A stretch of 64,000 nucleotides of DNA. Origin: Streptomyces rubrogriseus (GTDB lineage Bacteria; Actinomycetota; Actinomycetes; Streptomycetales; Streptomycetaceae). A program made the translations under genes and the position numbers. Shown piece after piece: positions 26,005-33,559 of the stretch; positions within the stretch are counted from its first letter, which is position 1; every line of letters begins with the position of its first letter. The notes beneath the pieces are model-generated. The model saw only the letters and a list, made by a program, of their open reading frames with translations, did no database searches and was not told the origin of the DNA. Location of the stretch: the NCBI RefSeq assembly GCF_027947575.1, contig NZ_CP116256.1, positions 5,828,001-5,892,000 on the forward strand, given 5' to 3'.

Positions 26005-27597
26005 CTACTGGGGCTGGTTGCCGTGCTTGCGGGTGGGCAGCGGCGCGTGCTTGTCGCGGAGCATCCGCAGCGCGCCGATCAGTACCGACCGGGTCTCCGC
26101 CGGGTCGACGACGTCGTCGACGAGACCGCGCTCCGCCGCGTAGTACGGGTGCATGAGCTGGTCGCGGTACTCGTCGATGCGAGCCCTGCGCACCCCCTCG
26201 GGGTCGTCGGACGCGGCGATCTCCCGGCGGAAGACCACGTTGGCCGCGCCCTCCGCGCCCATGACCGCGATCTCGTTCGTCGGCCAGGCCAGGGCGATGT
26301 CCGCGCCGATCGAGCGGGAGTCCATCACGATGTACGCGCCGCCGTAGGCCTTGCGCAGCACCAGGGAGATCCGCGGGACCGTCGCGTTGCAGTACGCGTA
26401 CAGCAACTTCGCGCCGTGCCGGATGACGCCGTTGTGCTCCTGGTCGACACCGGGCAGGAAGCCGGGAACGTCGACCAGGCTGACCAGTGGGATGTTGAAC
26501 GAGTCGCACGTCTGGACGAAGCGCGCCGCCTTCTCCGAGGACTCGATGTCCAGCACACCGGCCATGGACTGCGGCTGGTTGGCGACGATGCCGACGACCT
26601 GTCCGCCCAGCCGGGTCAACGCGCAGATGATGTTGGGCGCCCAGCGCTCGTGCACCTCGAAGTACTCGCCGTGGTCGGCGATCTCCTCGATGACCCGACG
26701 CATGTCGTACGCGCGGTTGGGGTCGGCGGGCACCAGCGTCAGCAGCGCCTCCGTGCGCCGATCGGCCGGGTCGTCCGGCACTTCGGCGGGCGGCAGCTCG
26801 CGGTTGTTGGCGGGCAGGTAGGACAGCAGGTGCCGGACGTCCTCCAGGCACTGCTCCTCGTCGTCGTAGGCGAAGTGCGCCACGCCGGACGTGCCGGCGT
26901 GCACGTCCGCGCCGCCCAGCCCCTCCTGGGTGATCTGCTCGCCGGTGACCGCCTGGACGACGTCCGGTCCGGTGATGAACATCTGGGAGGTGCCGCGCAC
27001 CATGAAGACGAAGTCGGTCAGGGCGGGCGAGTAGGCCGCGCCGCCGGCGCAGGGGCCCATGATCACGCTGATCTGCGGGATCACGCCGGAGTTGCGGACG
27101 TTGCGCTGGAAGATCCCGCCGTAGCCGGCGAGCGCGATGACGCCCTCCTGGATGCGGGCGCCGGCGCCGTCGCAGAGTCCGACGACCGGTGCCCCGGCGG
27201 TCTCGGCGAGATCCATCAGCTTGTGGATCTTCTGCGCGTGCGCCTCGCCGAGCGCGCCGCCGAAGATGCGGAAGTCGTGGGCGTAGGCGAAGACCGTCCG
27301 GCCGTCGACCTGCCCCCACCCGGTGACCACGCCGTCGCTGTGGGGCTTCCTGTCCTCCAGCCCGAAGCCGGTCGCGCGGTGCCGGCGGAAGGCCTCGGTC
27401 TCGGTGAACGTCCCCTTGTCGAAGAGGAGTTCCAGCCGCTCGCGTACGGTCAGCTTGCCCTTTGCCTTCTGCGCCTCGGTCGCACGTTGGCTGGGACCGG
27501 CCAGGACACGCTCGCGCAGCTCGGCCAGCTCCGCCACCCGCGCCTCCATGGTCACGGGCAGGGAACCGCCCGCCGGTCGTTCCTCGACGGTGCTCAT
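26005..27597 (-). CDS. cpkK: Acyl-CoA carboxylase beta (carboxyltransferase) subunit CpkK
   Basis: 530 residues, start ATG 27597 (MSTVEERPAGG). The two carboxyltransferase halves carry oxyanion-hole glycines in IMGPCAGGAAYSPAL and VLRKAYGGAYIVMDS. Length and motifs match propionyl/acetyl-CoA carboxylase beta chains. With the epsilon subunit encoded just downstream and a biotinylated alpha chain from elsewhere, it should carboxylate acetyl-CoA to malonyl-CoA. All AT domains seen in this synthase look malonyl-specific, so this gene boosts extender supply. Confidence 0.93.
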   Translation of the reverse strand: MSTVEERPAGGSLPVTMEARVAELAELRERVLAGPSQRATEAQKAKGKLTVRERLELLFDKGTFTETEAFRRHRATGFGLEDRKPHSDGVVTGWGQVDGRTVFAYAHDFRIFGGALGEAHAQKIHKLMDLAETAGAPVVGLCDGAGARIQEGVIALAGYGGIFQRNVRNSGVIPQISVIMGPCAGGAAYSPALTDFVFMVRGTSQMFITGPDVVQAVTGEQITQEGLGGADVHAGTSGVAHFAYDDEEQCLEDVRHLLSYLPANNRELPPAEVPDDPADRRTEALLTLVPADPNRAYDMRRVIEEIADHGEYFEVHERWAPNIICALTRLGGQVVGIVANQPQSMAGVLDIESSEKAARFVQTCDSFNIPLVSLVDVPGFLPGVDQEHNGVIRHGAKLLYAYCNATVPRISLVLRKAYGGAYIVMDSRSIGADIALAWPTNEIAVMGAEGAANVVFRREIAASDDPEGVRRARIDEYRDQLMHPYYAAERGLVDDVVDPAETRSVLIGALRMLRDKHAPLPTRKHGNQPQ

Positions 27598-27649
27598 ACG
27601 AGTCCTTTCCAGACGAGTCCAACAGACCGTTGCATCATGGCCATAACCG

Positions 27650-27666
27650 CTCAAGGCGCCCTTGAG
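27650..27666. promoter_or_regulatory. 17-bp palindrome upstream of cpkK
   Basis: CTCAAGGCGCCCTTGAG has perfect 7-base arms around CGC and lies 53 bases before the cpkK start, in the 167-base gap after cpkJ. It could be an operator in a cpkK promoter or a small terminator for cpkJ. No known motif was recognised. Confidence 0.4.
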
Positions 27667-27764
27667 AGTGGCTGGGGAGGGCGCGTGCGGCGGGGGCTGC
27701 CGCCGGTGCCGACCCACCGGTGCGCGACCGGCGTGACGGCACCGGACCAGGCCGGTACCGCTGC

Positions 27765-28610
27765 TCAGTCGCGCCAGGCTCCCTCCGCCACGGCGGTCTC
27801 GGCGTACTCGGCGAAGGTCCGCGGGGCTCGGCCCAGGGCCTGCCGCACGCCGTCGGAGACCTTGCTCTCGAAGCCGCGCTCGACGGGGTACAGCGCGGCG
27901 GCCCACAGCCCGGCCTCCTCGGCCGGGATTCCCTGGGCACCGAGTTCGGCGACGAACTGCTCGGTGGTGAGCGGGGTGTACCGGACCTTGCGGCCGGCCG
28001 CCGACTCGATGACGGACAGGACCTCGGCCAGCGGCAGCGGTGCGGGTCCGGAGAGTTCGTAGGTACGGCCGGCGTGGCCGTCCTCGGTCAGCGCGGCCAC
28101 CGCCACCGCCGCGATGTCCTCGACGTCGATCCAGCTCGCCGCGCCGTCACCGGCGGGCAGCCGCAACTCGCCGGCAAGCACCCCTTCGTTGAAGAACCCC
28201 TCGTTGAAGTTCTGCGCGAACCATCCCGGCCGCAGCACGGTCCAGTCGACGCCGGACTCACGGACGGCCGCCTCCCCCTCCAGGAAGGCATCGCTCGTGG
28301 TGGGGTCCTCGCCGTAGTAGCCGGGGGTGTCGACGCCCCGGGCGGAGAGCAGGACCAGCCGCTCCACCCCGCTCGCCACCGCCCTCCGCACCAGGGCGCG
28401 GGTCCGCGGATCGCCGTCGTTCTGGACGATGTAGACGCCCGAGGCGCCGTCGAGCGCGGGGCCCCAGGTGGACTCGTCCAGCCAGTCGAAGCGCACCTCG
28501 CCCGAACGGGAGGCCGGCCGCACGGGCACGCCCCGCTCCTTCAGCAGGCGCACGACGCGGCGCCCGGTCTTTCCGGTGCCGCCGATAACAAGTACGGGTT
28601 TTGTCGTCAT
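27765..28610 (-). CDS. cpkJ: NmrA-like NAD(P)-binding oxidoreductase CpkJ
   Basis: 281 residues. The Rossmann motif VLVIGGTGKTGRRVVRLL (about 6-23) and the downstream VERLVLLSARGVD, DWTVLRPGWFAQNFNEGFF and DVEDIAAVAVAAL match atypical SDRs of the NmrA group. The usual YxxxK of classical SDRs is not evident, so catalysis is uncertain; some members are redox sensors. It diverges from cpkI across 144 bases and lies upstream of cpkK on the same strand. Its role in coelimycin formation is not established. Confidence 0.87.
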   Translation of the reverse strand: MTTKPVLVIGGTGKTGRRVVRLLKERGVPVRPASRSGEVRFDWLDESTWGPALDGASGVYIVQNDGDPRTRALVRRAVASGVERLVLLSARGVDTPGYYGEDPTTSDAFLEGEAAVRESGVDWTVLRPGWFAQNFNEGFFNEGVLAGELRLPAGDGAASWIDVEDIAAVAVAALTEDGHAGRTYELSGPAPLPLAEVLSVIESAAGRKVRYTPLTTEQFVAELGAQGIPAEEAGLWAAALYPVERGFESKVSDGVRQALGRAPRTFAEYAETAVAEGAWRD

Positions 28611-28630
28611 GCCGCCGAGGGTAATTGCAG

Positions 28631-28655
28631 AATTTCCCGTCCCGACCGGGGAATT
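28631..28655. promoter_or_regulatory. Inverted repeat in the cpkI/cpkJ divergent promoter
   Basis: AATTTCCC and GGGGAATT (7 of 8 paired) flank 9 bases in the 144-base gap between two divergent starts. The arms are unusually AT-rich for this DNA. It is a candidate operator or overlapping promoter; no regulator is assigned. Confidence 0.4.
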
Positions 28656-28754
28656 AGCAGGCGATGGACGGCGAGTGGGAAGGGAGCGGCAGCATCACAT
28701 TTGCGGCCCTGGCTTCTGCGGTCGCGAATGACTGAGAGATTGAGGAGTTCCCGC

Positions 28755-29525
28755 ATGACTGCCCTCACGAACAAGACGGCGCTGGTCACCGGTGGCAGCC
28801 GGGGCATCGGGCGTGCCATCGCCCAGCGACTGGGCAAGGAGGGCGCGCTGGTCGCCCTGACCTACTCCAGCGACGAGGCCGCCGCCAAGGAGACCGTCCA
28901 CTCGATCGAGGCCGCGGGCGGCCGTGCCTTCGCCTTCCGCTCGCAGCTGGGCGTGCCGGGTGACGCCGAGGCGCTGTGGCAGGCCTTCGACGCGCAGATC
29001 GGTCAGTACGCGGACGGTGGCTCCGGCCTGGACATCCTGGTGAACAACGCGGGCATCGCCGGCCCGGGCCTCATCCACGAGGTCGAGGAGGCCGACTACG
29101 ACAAGGTGTTCGCGGTCAACGCCAAGGCCCCCTTCTTCATCATCCAGAAGGGCCTGGAGCGTCTGCGCGACGGCGGCCGTATCGTCAACATCTCCTCCGG
29201 GGTCACCAAGGTCGCCTTCCCGGGCATGACCTCCTACGCCGCCGCCAAGGGCGCGGTCGAGGTCCTGACCCTCACCCTGGCCCAGACCCTGGGCTCGCGC
29301 GGCATCACCGTCAACGCCGTCTCCCCCGGCACCATCGAGACCGACATCCACCCGTGGATGGCCGACCCCGCCGCCAAGGCCCACGCGGCCGGCTTCTCGG
29401 TCTTCAACCGGGTCGGCCAGCCCGACGACGTCGCCGACGTGGTCGCCTTCCTGGCCTCCGACGACGCCCGCTGGGTCACGGGCCAGAACATCGACGCCAG
29501 CGGTGGTTCCGGCCTCGGCCTCTGA
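28755..29525 (+). CDS. cpkI: Short-chain dehydrogenase/reductase CpkI
   Basis: 256 residues, ATG 28755 after GAGGAG. A classical SDR: TGGSRGIG (about 13-20) binds NAD(P), NNAGIAGPG follows, the catalytic Ser is in NISSGVTK, and Tyr/Lys are in SYAAAKGAVEVL. NAVSPGTIETDIHP is the FabG-like substrate-loop region. In coelimycin biosynthesis a dehydrogenase of this type is proposed to act on the released chain. The hydroxyl predicted to remain after module 4, whose DH is inactive, is a natural substrate. Strong hairpins follow the stop. Confidence 0.92.
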   Translation: MTALTNKTALVTGGSRGIGRAIAQRLGKEGALVALTYSSDEAAAKETVHSIEAAGGRAFAFRSQLGVPGDAEALWQAFDAQIGQYADGGSGLDILVNNAGIAGPGLIHEVEEADYDKVFAVNAKAPFFIIQKGLERLRDGGRIVNISSGVTKVAFPGMTSYAAAKGAVEVLTLTLAQTLGSRGITVNAVSPGTIETDIHPWMADPAAKAHAAGFSVFNRVGQPDDVADVVAFLASDDARWVTGQNIDASGGSGLGL

Positions 29526-29562
29526 GCGCCCTCCGGAGGGCTCTCGCCCCCCGACCCGGAAA

Positions 29563-29604
29563 CGCCGCCCTTCTCCCTGCCGCACACAGAGGAGGAGGGC
29601 GGCG
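29563..29604 (+). terminator. Terminator after cpkI
   Basis: Left arm CGCCGCCCTTCTCC and right arm GGAGGAGGGCGGCG pair over 14 bases with one mismatch around a 14-base loop, followed by TTCT. A shorter palindrome, GCCCTCCGGAGGGC, directly follows the stop at 29528-29541. Confidence 0.75.
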
Positions 29605-29667
29605 TTCTCCGTCGTGCCCGGCATCCGCGTCCGCCGGGCACCGTCGGGAAGACGCACCCCGGACACA

Positions 29668-29699
29668 CGAGCGGCCCCCGGGCTTCCGGGGGCCGCTCG
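29668..29699 (-). terminator. Terminator after cpkH
   Basis: A perfect 14-bp stem (CGAGCGGCCCCCGG / CCGGGGGCCGCTCG) with loop GCTT ends 14 bases before the cpkH stop codon. cpkI and cpkH converge here. Confidence 0.8.
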
Positions 29700-29713
29700 G
29701 CGGGGTGCGGGGG

Positions 29714-31351
29714 TCAGGCCCGCTCGATGCCCAGGGTGTGGGTGAACACGTTCCGCGGGTCCCACCGCGTCTTCGCGGCCTGCAGCCGGCAGTAGCCGTC
29801 CTTGAAGTACAGGGTGCTCCAGCCGATCCCCGAGGTGTTCAGCGCGGGGTCGGCGAGGTCCGCGTCGGCGTAGTTGATGAAGGCTCCGTCATTGACGCCG
29901 CTCGGTCGCGGAACTCCCCCGGTCGCCGCGAACACGTCGCGGTAGAACTCGCGGACCCACGCGAGGTTCCGGTGGTCCTCGGCCTCGGTGGCCCAGAGGT
30001 TGACGAAGAGCATCTTGATGACCGAGTCGCGCTGCGCGGTGGCGGTGGCCGAGGAGGCGGGCAGGTTGGCCGCGGCGCCGTAGCCGGCGATCTCGACCAG
30101 AGCCGCCGGGTTGTCGTAGTCGGTGCGGGTGAGGTGCTTGTAGAACGCCTTGATCTGGGCGTCCGGCAGGGTCTTGCGCAGGTAGGCGGACTTCGCCTTG
30201 AAGCGTCCCTTGCCCTCGAAGCCGTCCCCGCCGAGGCCGGGCCAGTTGAGGACGTTGTAGAGCCAGTCGACCCGCTTGCGGGTGACGACCGTGTACGTCA
30301 GGCCCGTGCCGGCGACGATCTCGGCGAGGTAGGCGTCGAGCAGGGTGTCCGCGCCGGGCACGGCCGCGTCGATCTGGGTCGACATCAGGAACTCGCCCGC
30401 GGAGCGGTGGCGCGGCTTGAGGGCGCTGAAGAGCCGGGCGTAGGGGTGGCCGGCGGAGTCGTTGGCCGCGTGCCAGGCCGAGAAGTTCCGCAGGAGCCTG
30501 GAGAAGGCCGCTTCGGTCATGGTGTTGTCCCAGGGGAAGGTGACCTCGGAGATGATCAGTTCCCTGGGCGCCCGGGGCAGCAGCGCGGCCGGGTCGAGGC
30601 CGCCGGCGTCGTTGCGGAACCAGTAGCGGGTCACGATGCCGTAGTTGCCGCCGCCCGCACCGGTGTGGGCCCACCACAGTTCGCGGTTGGGGTCGTCGTG
30701 CTCCCGGGTGGCGACGATCTTGCGGACCGTGCCGGCACGGTCGACGACGACGATCTCGATGGCGTACAGGTAGTCGACCGTGATGCCGTGGGAGCGGGCG
30801 AGCGGGCCGTAGCCGCCGCCGGGTATGTGACCGCCGACGGCCACGGACGGACAGGTGCCGCCGGGCAGGGTGACGCCCCAGCCGTCGTACAGCTTCTGGT
30901 AGACGCTGCCCAGTTGGGCGCCGGGGCCGATGGCGAAGGCGCGGCGGGACGCGTCGAACTCGATCGCCGCCATGGCGGAGATGTCGATGAGGACGCGGAC
31001 TCCGCTGTGGGTGGTGAAGTCCTCGTAGCAGTGCCCGCCGCTCTTGACGGCGAAGCGCAGCCCCTTGGCCAGCGTCTCCCGGACGGCCTGGGCCACCTGG
31101 TCGGCGTCGCTCGCGACCAGGACGTAGTCGGGGGTGCCCTTCCAGCGGCCGTTGGCGCCGGCCACGAGGGTCGCGTAGCGCGGGTCGCCGGGGGTGACCT
31201 TGACGAGTTCGCCCCCGGCGATCGCCGCGGCGGGTGACGGCTGTGCGGCGAAGGCCTCGCCTGCCCAGCCGCCGAGGGCGGGCAGCGCCACCGCGGCGCC
31301 ACCGGCGACGGCACCGTGTCTTATGAAGCGTCGTCGAGAAATGGCGGACAT
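29714..31351 (-). CDS. cpkH: Exported berberine-bridge-type flavoenzyme CpkH
   Basis: 545 residues, ATG 31351 after GGAGG. The N-terminus has a Tat signal (ISRRRFIRHGAVAGGAAVALPAL). The FAD_binding_4 domain carries both covalent flavin anchors of BBE-like enzymes: H107 in SGGHCYEDF and C167 in GGTCPSVAVGGHIPGGGYG. The C-terminal BBE segment is recognisable in NYADADLADP. These enzymes oxidise alcohols or amines, or form rings, with O2. In the cpk pathway a secreted flavoprotein of this kind is thought to complete oxidation outside the cell. It lies between cpkI and cpkO as in S. coelicolor. Confidence 0.92.
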   Translation of the reverse strand: MSAISRRRFIRHGAVAGGAAVALPALGGWAGEAFAAQPSPAAAIAGGELVKVTPGDPRYATLVAGANGRWKGTPDYVLVASDADQVAQAVRETLAKGLRFAVKSGGHCYEDFTTHSGVRVLIDISAMAAIEFDASRRAFAIGPGAQLGSVYQKLYDGWGVTLPGGTCPSVAVGGHIPGGGYGPLARSHGITVDYLYAIEIVVVDRAGTVRKIVATREHDDPNRELWWAHTGAGGGNYGIVTRYWFRNDAGGLDPAALLPRAPRELIISEVTFPWDNTMTEAAFSRLLRNFSAWHAANDSAGHPYARLFSALKPRHRSAGEFLMSTQIDAAVPGADTLLDAYLAEIVAGTGLTYTVVTRKRVDWLYNVLNWPGLGGDGFEGKGRFKAKSAYLRKTLPDAQIKAFYKHLTRTDYDNPAALVEIAGYGAAANLPASSATATAQRDSVIKMLFVNLWATEAEDHRNLAWVREFYRDVFAATGGVPRPSGVNDGAFINYADADLADPALNTSGIGWSTLYFKDGYCRLQAAKTRWDPRNVFTHTLGIERA

Positions 31352-31479
31352 GACTGTGCACCTCCATGAGGAACTGACTGACCAGGAATTGCGGTCGCGC
31401 TGTGGGGGTGGTTTCGAACCGCAGTGGTACGGAACTCGACATCACAGCCCTCCCCGGCCCGGGGAGCGGGGAGGAATTC

Positions 31480-31536
31480 ATGACAGCCAGTCCCAAACAG
31501 CTTGCACACTATTGGCCGAATTCCATCGCCAAGTAA
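31480..31536 (+). CDS. Possible 18-residue micro-ORF between cpkH and cpkO
   Basis: ATG 31480 opens MTASPKQLAHYWPNSIAK and stops at TAA 31536. It is preceded by an excellent GGGGAGG ribosome site 5 bases upstream. That site lies in the right arm of an 8-bp hairpin (CCTCCCCG 31449-31456 / CGGGGAGG 31467-31474), so it could be occluded. The frame is on the opposite strand to both neighbours, in a 263-base gap. It could be a leader peptide or chance. No homologue is known to me. Confidence 0.2.
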   Translation: MTASPKQLAHYWPNSIAK

Positions 31537-31614
31537 TCGCACACCAATTCCGGTTGTGGAGGCGCAGGGGACGGTGGAGATGGTGGGACGCGGACGGCGG
31601 ACGGCCGCCGGGGC

Positions 31615-33252
31615 TCAGATCGCTCCGTCGCCGGCGGGCGAGTCCTCGGCCGGCGGGTTCAGCGCCCGCCAGCCGGACGGGGAGCCGTCGGCCAGCCCGT
31701 AGGCGACGACGGACACGGTGGCGGCCCGGGTCGCGGCGCACACCCGGATCTCGCCGGGCTCGGTTTCGGCCAGCAGGGCCTGGCACAGGTCGAGCAGGGC
31801 GCCGTTGACGGTGGGCGCGGTGCCGTCGCCGGGCTGGGAGCGGACCAGTACGCGGCCGGTGGCCACGGAGGCGTGGAACGTCAGTCCGGGCGAGGCCGGC
31901 CGGCCGTGCGGCAGGACCGGGACGGCGAGGCGGTCGCGGATGGCCGCCGCGGCTCGCACCGCCCGCAGCGCCGCGGTGGGCTCCTCCCCACGGCGTGTCC
32001 CGTCGTCCGCGGCCGCGGAGCACGGGCGGAACAGCCCCAGTGTCACCGCGCCGATGGTGGCCACGGGTTCGCCGCCGAGGCGCTCGATCTGCTGCCGCGT
32101 GACCGCGTTGAGATGCTCGAAGTCCTCGTCCATGGCCTCCGGCCGGAAGCCGTTGTGCCCGGGCGTGAGCCGGTTCTGGACGAGGAGCACGCTGAGGTGC
32201 GGGCGTTCCGCCACCGGTGCGGTGCGGACGGCTGTCCCGCCGCGGACGGGGGCGCCGCGCGGCTGCGCCGGCCACTGGACGACCGCGACCTGCCGTTCGG
32301 CGCTCTGCGTCCGGCGCGCTGAGCGAGGCGACGGCGGCGAGGCCGGCCGGCGGTCCTCGTGACCGCGGAACTGCGCGGGCACCTCCCGGTGGTTGGGCGG
32401 AGCGACGGCGGGCGCCGGCCGGGCGGCAGTCGCGGCCGGGACGGCAGTCGTGGCCGGGACTGCCGTGCCGAGGAGTGCCGACGCCTGGTCGAGGGCCTGG
32501 TCCTGGGCCAGTATGGCCTGCTGCAGGCGGCGCAGTTCGTGGCCGGGCTCGAGTCCGAGGTCCTCGACGAGGGTGGCCCTGATGCGGTTGTACACGGACA
32601 GGGCGTCCACCTGGCGGCCACACCGGTAGAGCGCGAGCATGAGCAGGCCCGAGCTGCGTTCCCGCAGCGGCTCCGCCTCGACCGTGGTCTCCAGCTCGCC
32701 GAGGACCGCGTAGTGCTCGCCGCACCGCAGTTTCGCCTCCAGGTAGTCCTCCAGGACGTCGAGGCGGCTGTTCTGCACGGCGGTGAGTTCCGGCCACATG
32801 GTGCCGGTCTCGACGAGGTCGGCGAGGACGGGTCCGCGCCACAGGTCGAGGGCCTCACCGAGAAGGCGGACCGCCTCGTGATGGACTCCGGCGGAAAGCC
32901 GGGCCCGCCCTTCGGACACCCGACGGCGGAACAGGTGCAGATCCACCCGGTCGGGGTCGACGCGGATCATGTAGCCGGGCGCGCGGGTGACGAGTTCGCC
33001 CGCCGCGCCGGCCGCGGATCCGTGCTCGCTGAGCATCCCGCGCAGTCCCCAGACCGCGTTCTGCAGGATCTTCCGCGCGGTGGCGGGCGCGTTGTCGGTG
33101 CTCCACAGGGCGGACAGCAACTGGCTGGTGGGCACCACCTGGTTGGCCTGCAGCAGCAGGTACCCGAGGGTCGCCCGCTGTTTCACACCCCCCAGCGGCA
33201 AGGACTGCTCGCCGGACAACACCTCGAGTGGACCGAGCATCCGAAAGCGCAT
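31615..33252 (-). CDS. cpkO: SARP activator CpkO (KasO)
   Basis: 545 residues, ATG 33252 directly after GGGGGAGTT. Winged helix about 1-95 (MRFRMLGPLEVLSGEQSLPLGG opening), activation domain about 100-250, then a Pro/Ala-rich linker (250-335). The C-terminal region (about 340-540) resembles a degenerate nucleotide-cyclase fold (LSVLLVQNR, FEHLNAVTRQQIERLGGEPVATIG, FHASVATGRVLV). CpkO is the cluster-specific activator of the cpk PKS genes in S. coelicolor. Its leader is recognisably the kasO promoter, with the proximal and distal ScbR/ScbR2 operators in place, so repression by ScbR2 is expected. Twice the size of CpkN because of the extra C-terminal domain. Confidence 0.95.
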   Translation of the reverse strand: MRFRMLGPLEVLSGEQSLPLGGVKQRATLGYLLLQANQVVPTSQLLSALWSTDNAPATARKILQNAVWGLRGMLSEHGSAAGAAGELVTRAPGYMIRVDPDRVDLHLFRRRVSEGRARLSAGVHHEAVRLLGEALDLWRGPVLADLVETGTMWPELTAVQNSRLDVLEDYLEAKLRCGEHYAVLGELETTVEAEPLRERSSGLLMLALYRCGRQVDALSVYNRIRATLVEDLGLEPGHELRRLQQAILAQDQALDQASALLGTAVPATTAVPAATAARPAPAVAPPNHREVPAQFRGHEDRRPASPPSPRSARRTQSAERQVAVVQWPAQPRGAPVRGGTAVRTAPVAERPHLSVLLVQNRLTPGHNGFRPEAMDEDFEHLNAVTRQQIERLGGEPVATIGAVTLGLFRPCSAAADDGTRRGEEPTAALRAVRAAAAIRDRLAVPVLPHGRPASPGLTFHASVATGRVLVRSQPGDGTAPTVNGALLDLCQALLAETEPGEIRVCAATRAATVSVVAYGLADGSPSGWRALNPPAEDSPAGDGAI

Positions 33253-33294
33253 AACTCCCCCAGTCCTGCACGCTGTCGTATTCTCCTGGCCACG

Positions 33295-33324
33295 ACTTTA
33301 CAAACCAGCACACCGGTTTGTCAA
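33295..33324 (-). promoter_or_regulatory. cpkO (kasO) core promoter
   Basis: On the minus strand -35 TTGACA (33324-33319) and -10 TAAAGT (33300-33295) are separated by 18 bases. The following leader (GTGGCCAGGAGAATACGAC and on to GGGGGAG) matches the S. coelicolor kasO promoter as I recall it. Transcription should start near 33288. Confidence 0.85.
33300..33321. promoter_or_regulatory. Proximal ScbR/ScbR2 operator (OB-type ARE)
   Basis: Perfect arms ACAAACC and GGTTTGT flank 8 bases, covering the whole spacer of the cpkO promoter. Bound repressor would block the -35 and -10 boxes. The position, about -12 to -33 from the inferred start, agrees with the proximal ScbR site reported for kasO. 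Confidence 0.82.
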
Positions 33325-33399
33325 AGTGGCGACCACTCGAAGCGACACACATCCACCACGACCCCACAGGCACTGCCGCTCACCTGGCAAAACAACAGA

Positions 33400-33438
33400 C
33401 CGGAGGGCCCGGGGCGGGGGATTGCCCGGGCCCTCCGG
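33400..33438 (-). terminator. Terminator of the cpkD-G operon
   Basis: A perfect 14-bp stem (CCGGAGGGCCCGGG / CCCGGGCCCTCCGG) with an 11-base loop, between the cpkG stop and the cpkO promoter. Confidence 0.82.
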
Positions 33439-33506
33439 AGCGTCGGCGACCCTGGGTCGGGCCGGACATGAGGGTGGTTCAGAGGCTCAGTGTCTCGATT
33501 TGCGGG

Positions 33507-33536
33507 ACTGAAACAGCGAGTACAGTCTGTTTCGGT
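33507..33536. promoter_or_regulatory. Distal ScbR/ScbR2 operator (OA-type ARE)
   Basis: Arms ACTGAAACAG and CTGTTTCGGT (9 of 10 paired) flank 10 bases. The element lies about 219-248 bases upstream of the inferred cpkO start, matching the distal ScbR site described for kasO. It sits between the cpkG stop and the operon terminator. Confidence 0.75.
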
Positions 33537-33559
33537 TCATCCTACGACGGCCAGGATGT

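Noticed and set aside
27618..27640. AACAGACCGTTG before cpkK as a butyrolactone-receptor operator
   Set aside because: Only one ARE-like half is present and the opposite half is missing; too weak to list as a site.
31395..31440. Reverse-strand continuation of cpkH beyond its ATG as a longer gene
   Set aside because: ATG 31351 has GGAGG at proper distance and starts a complete Tat signal; upstream residues are not conserved-looking.
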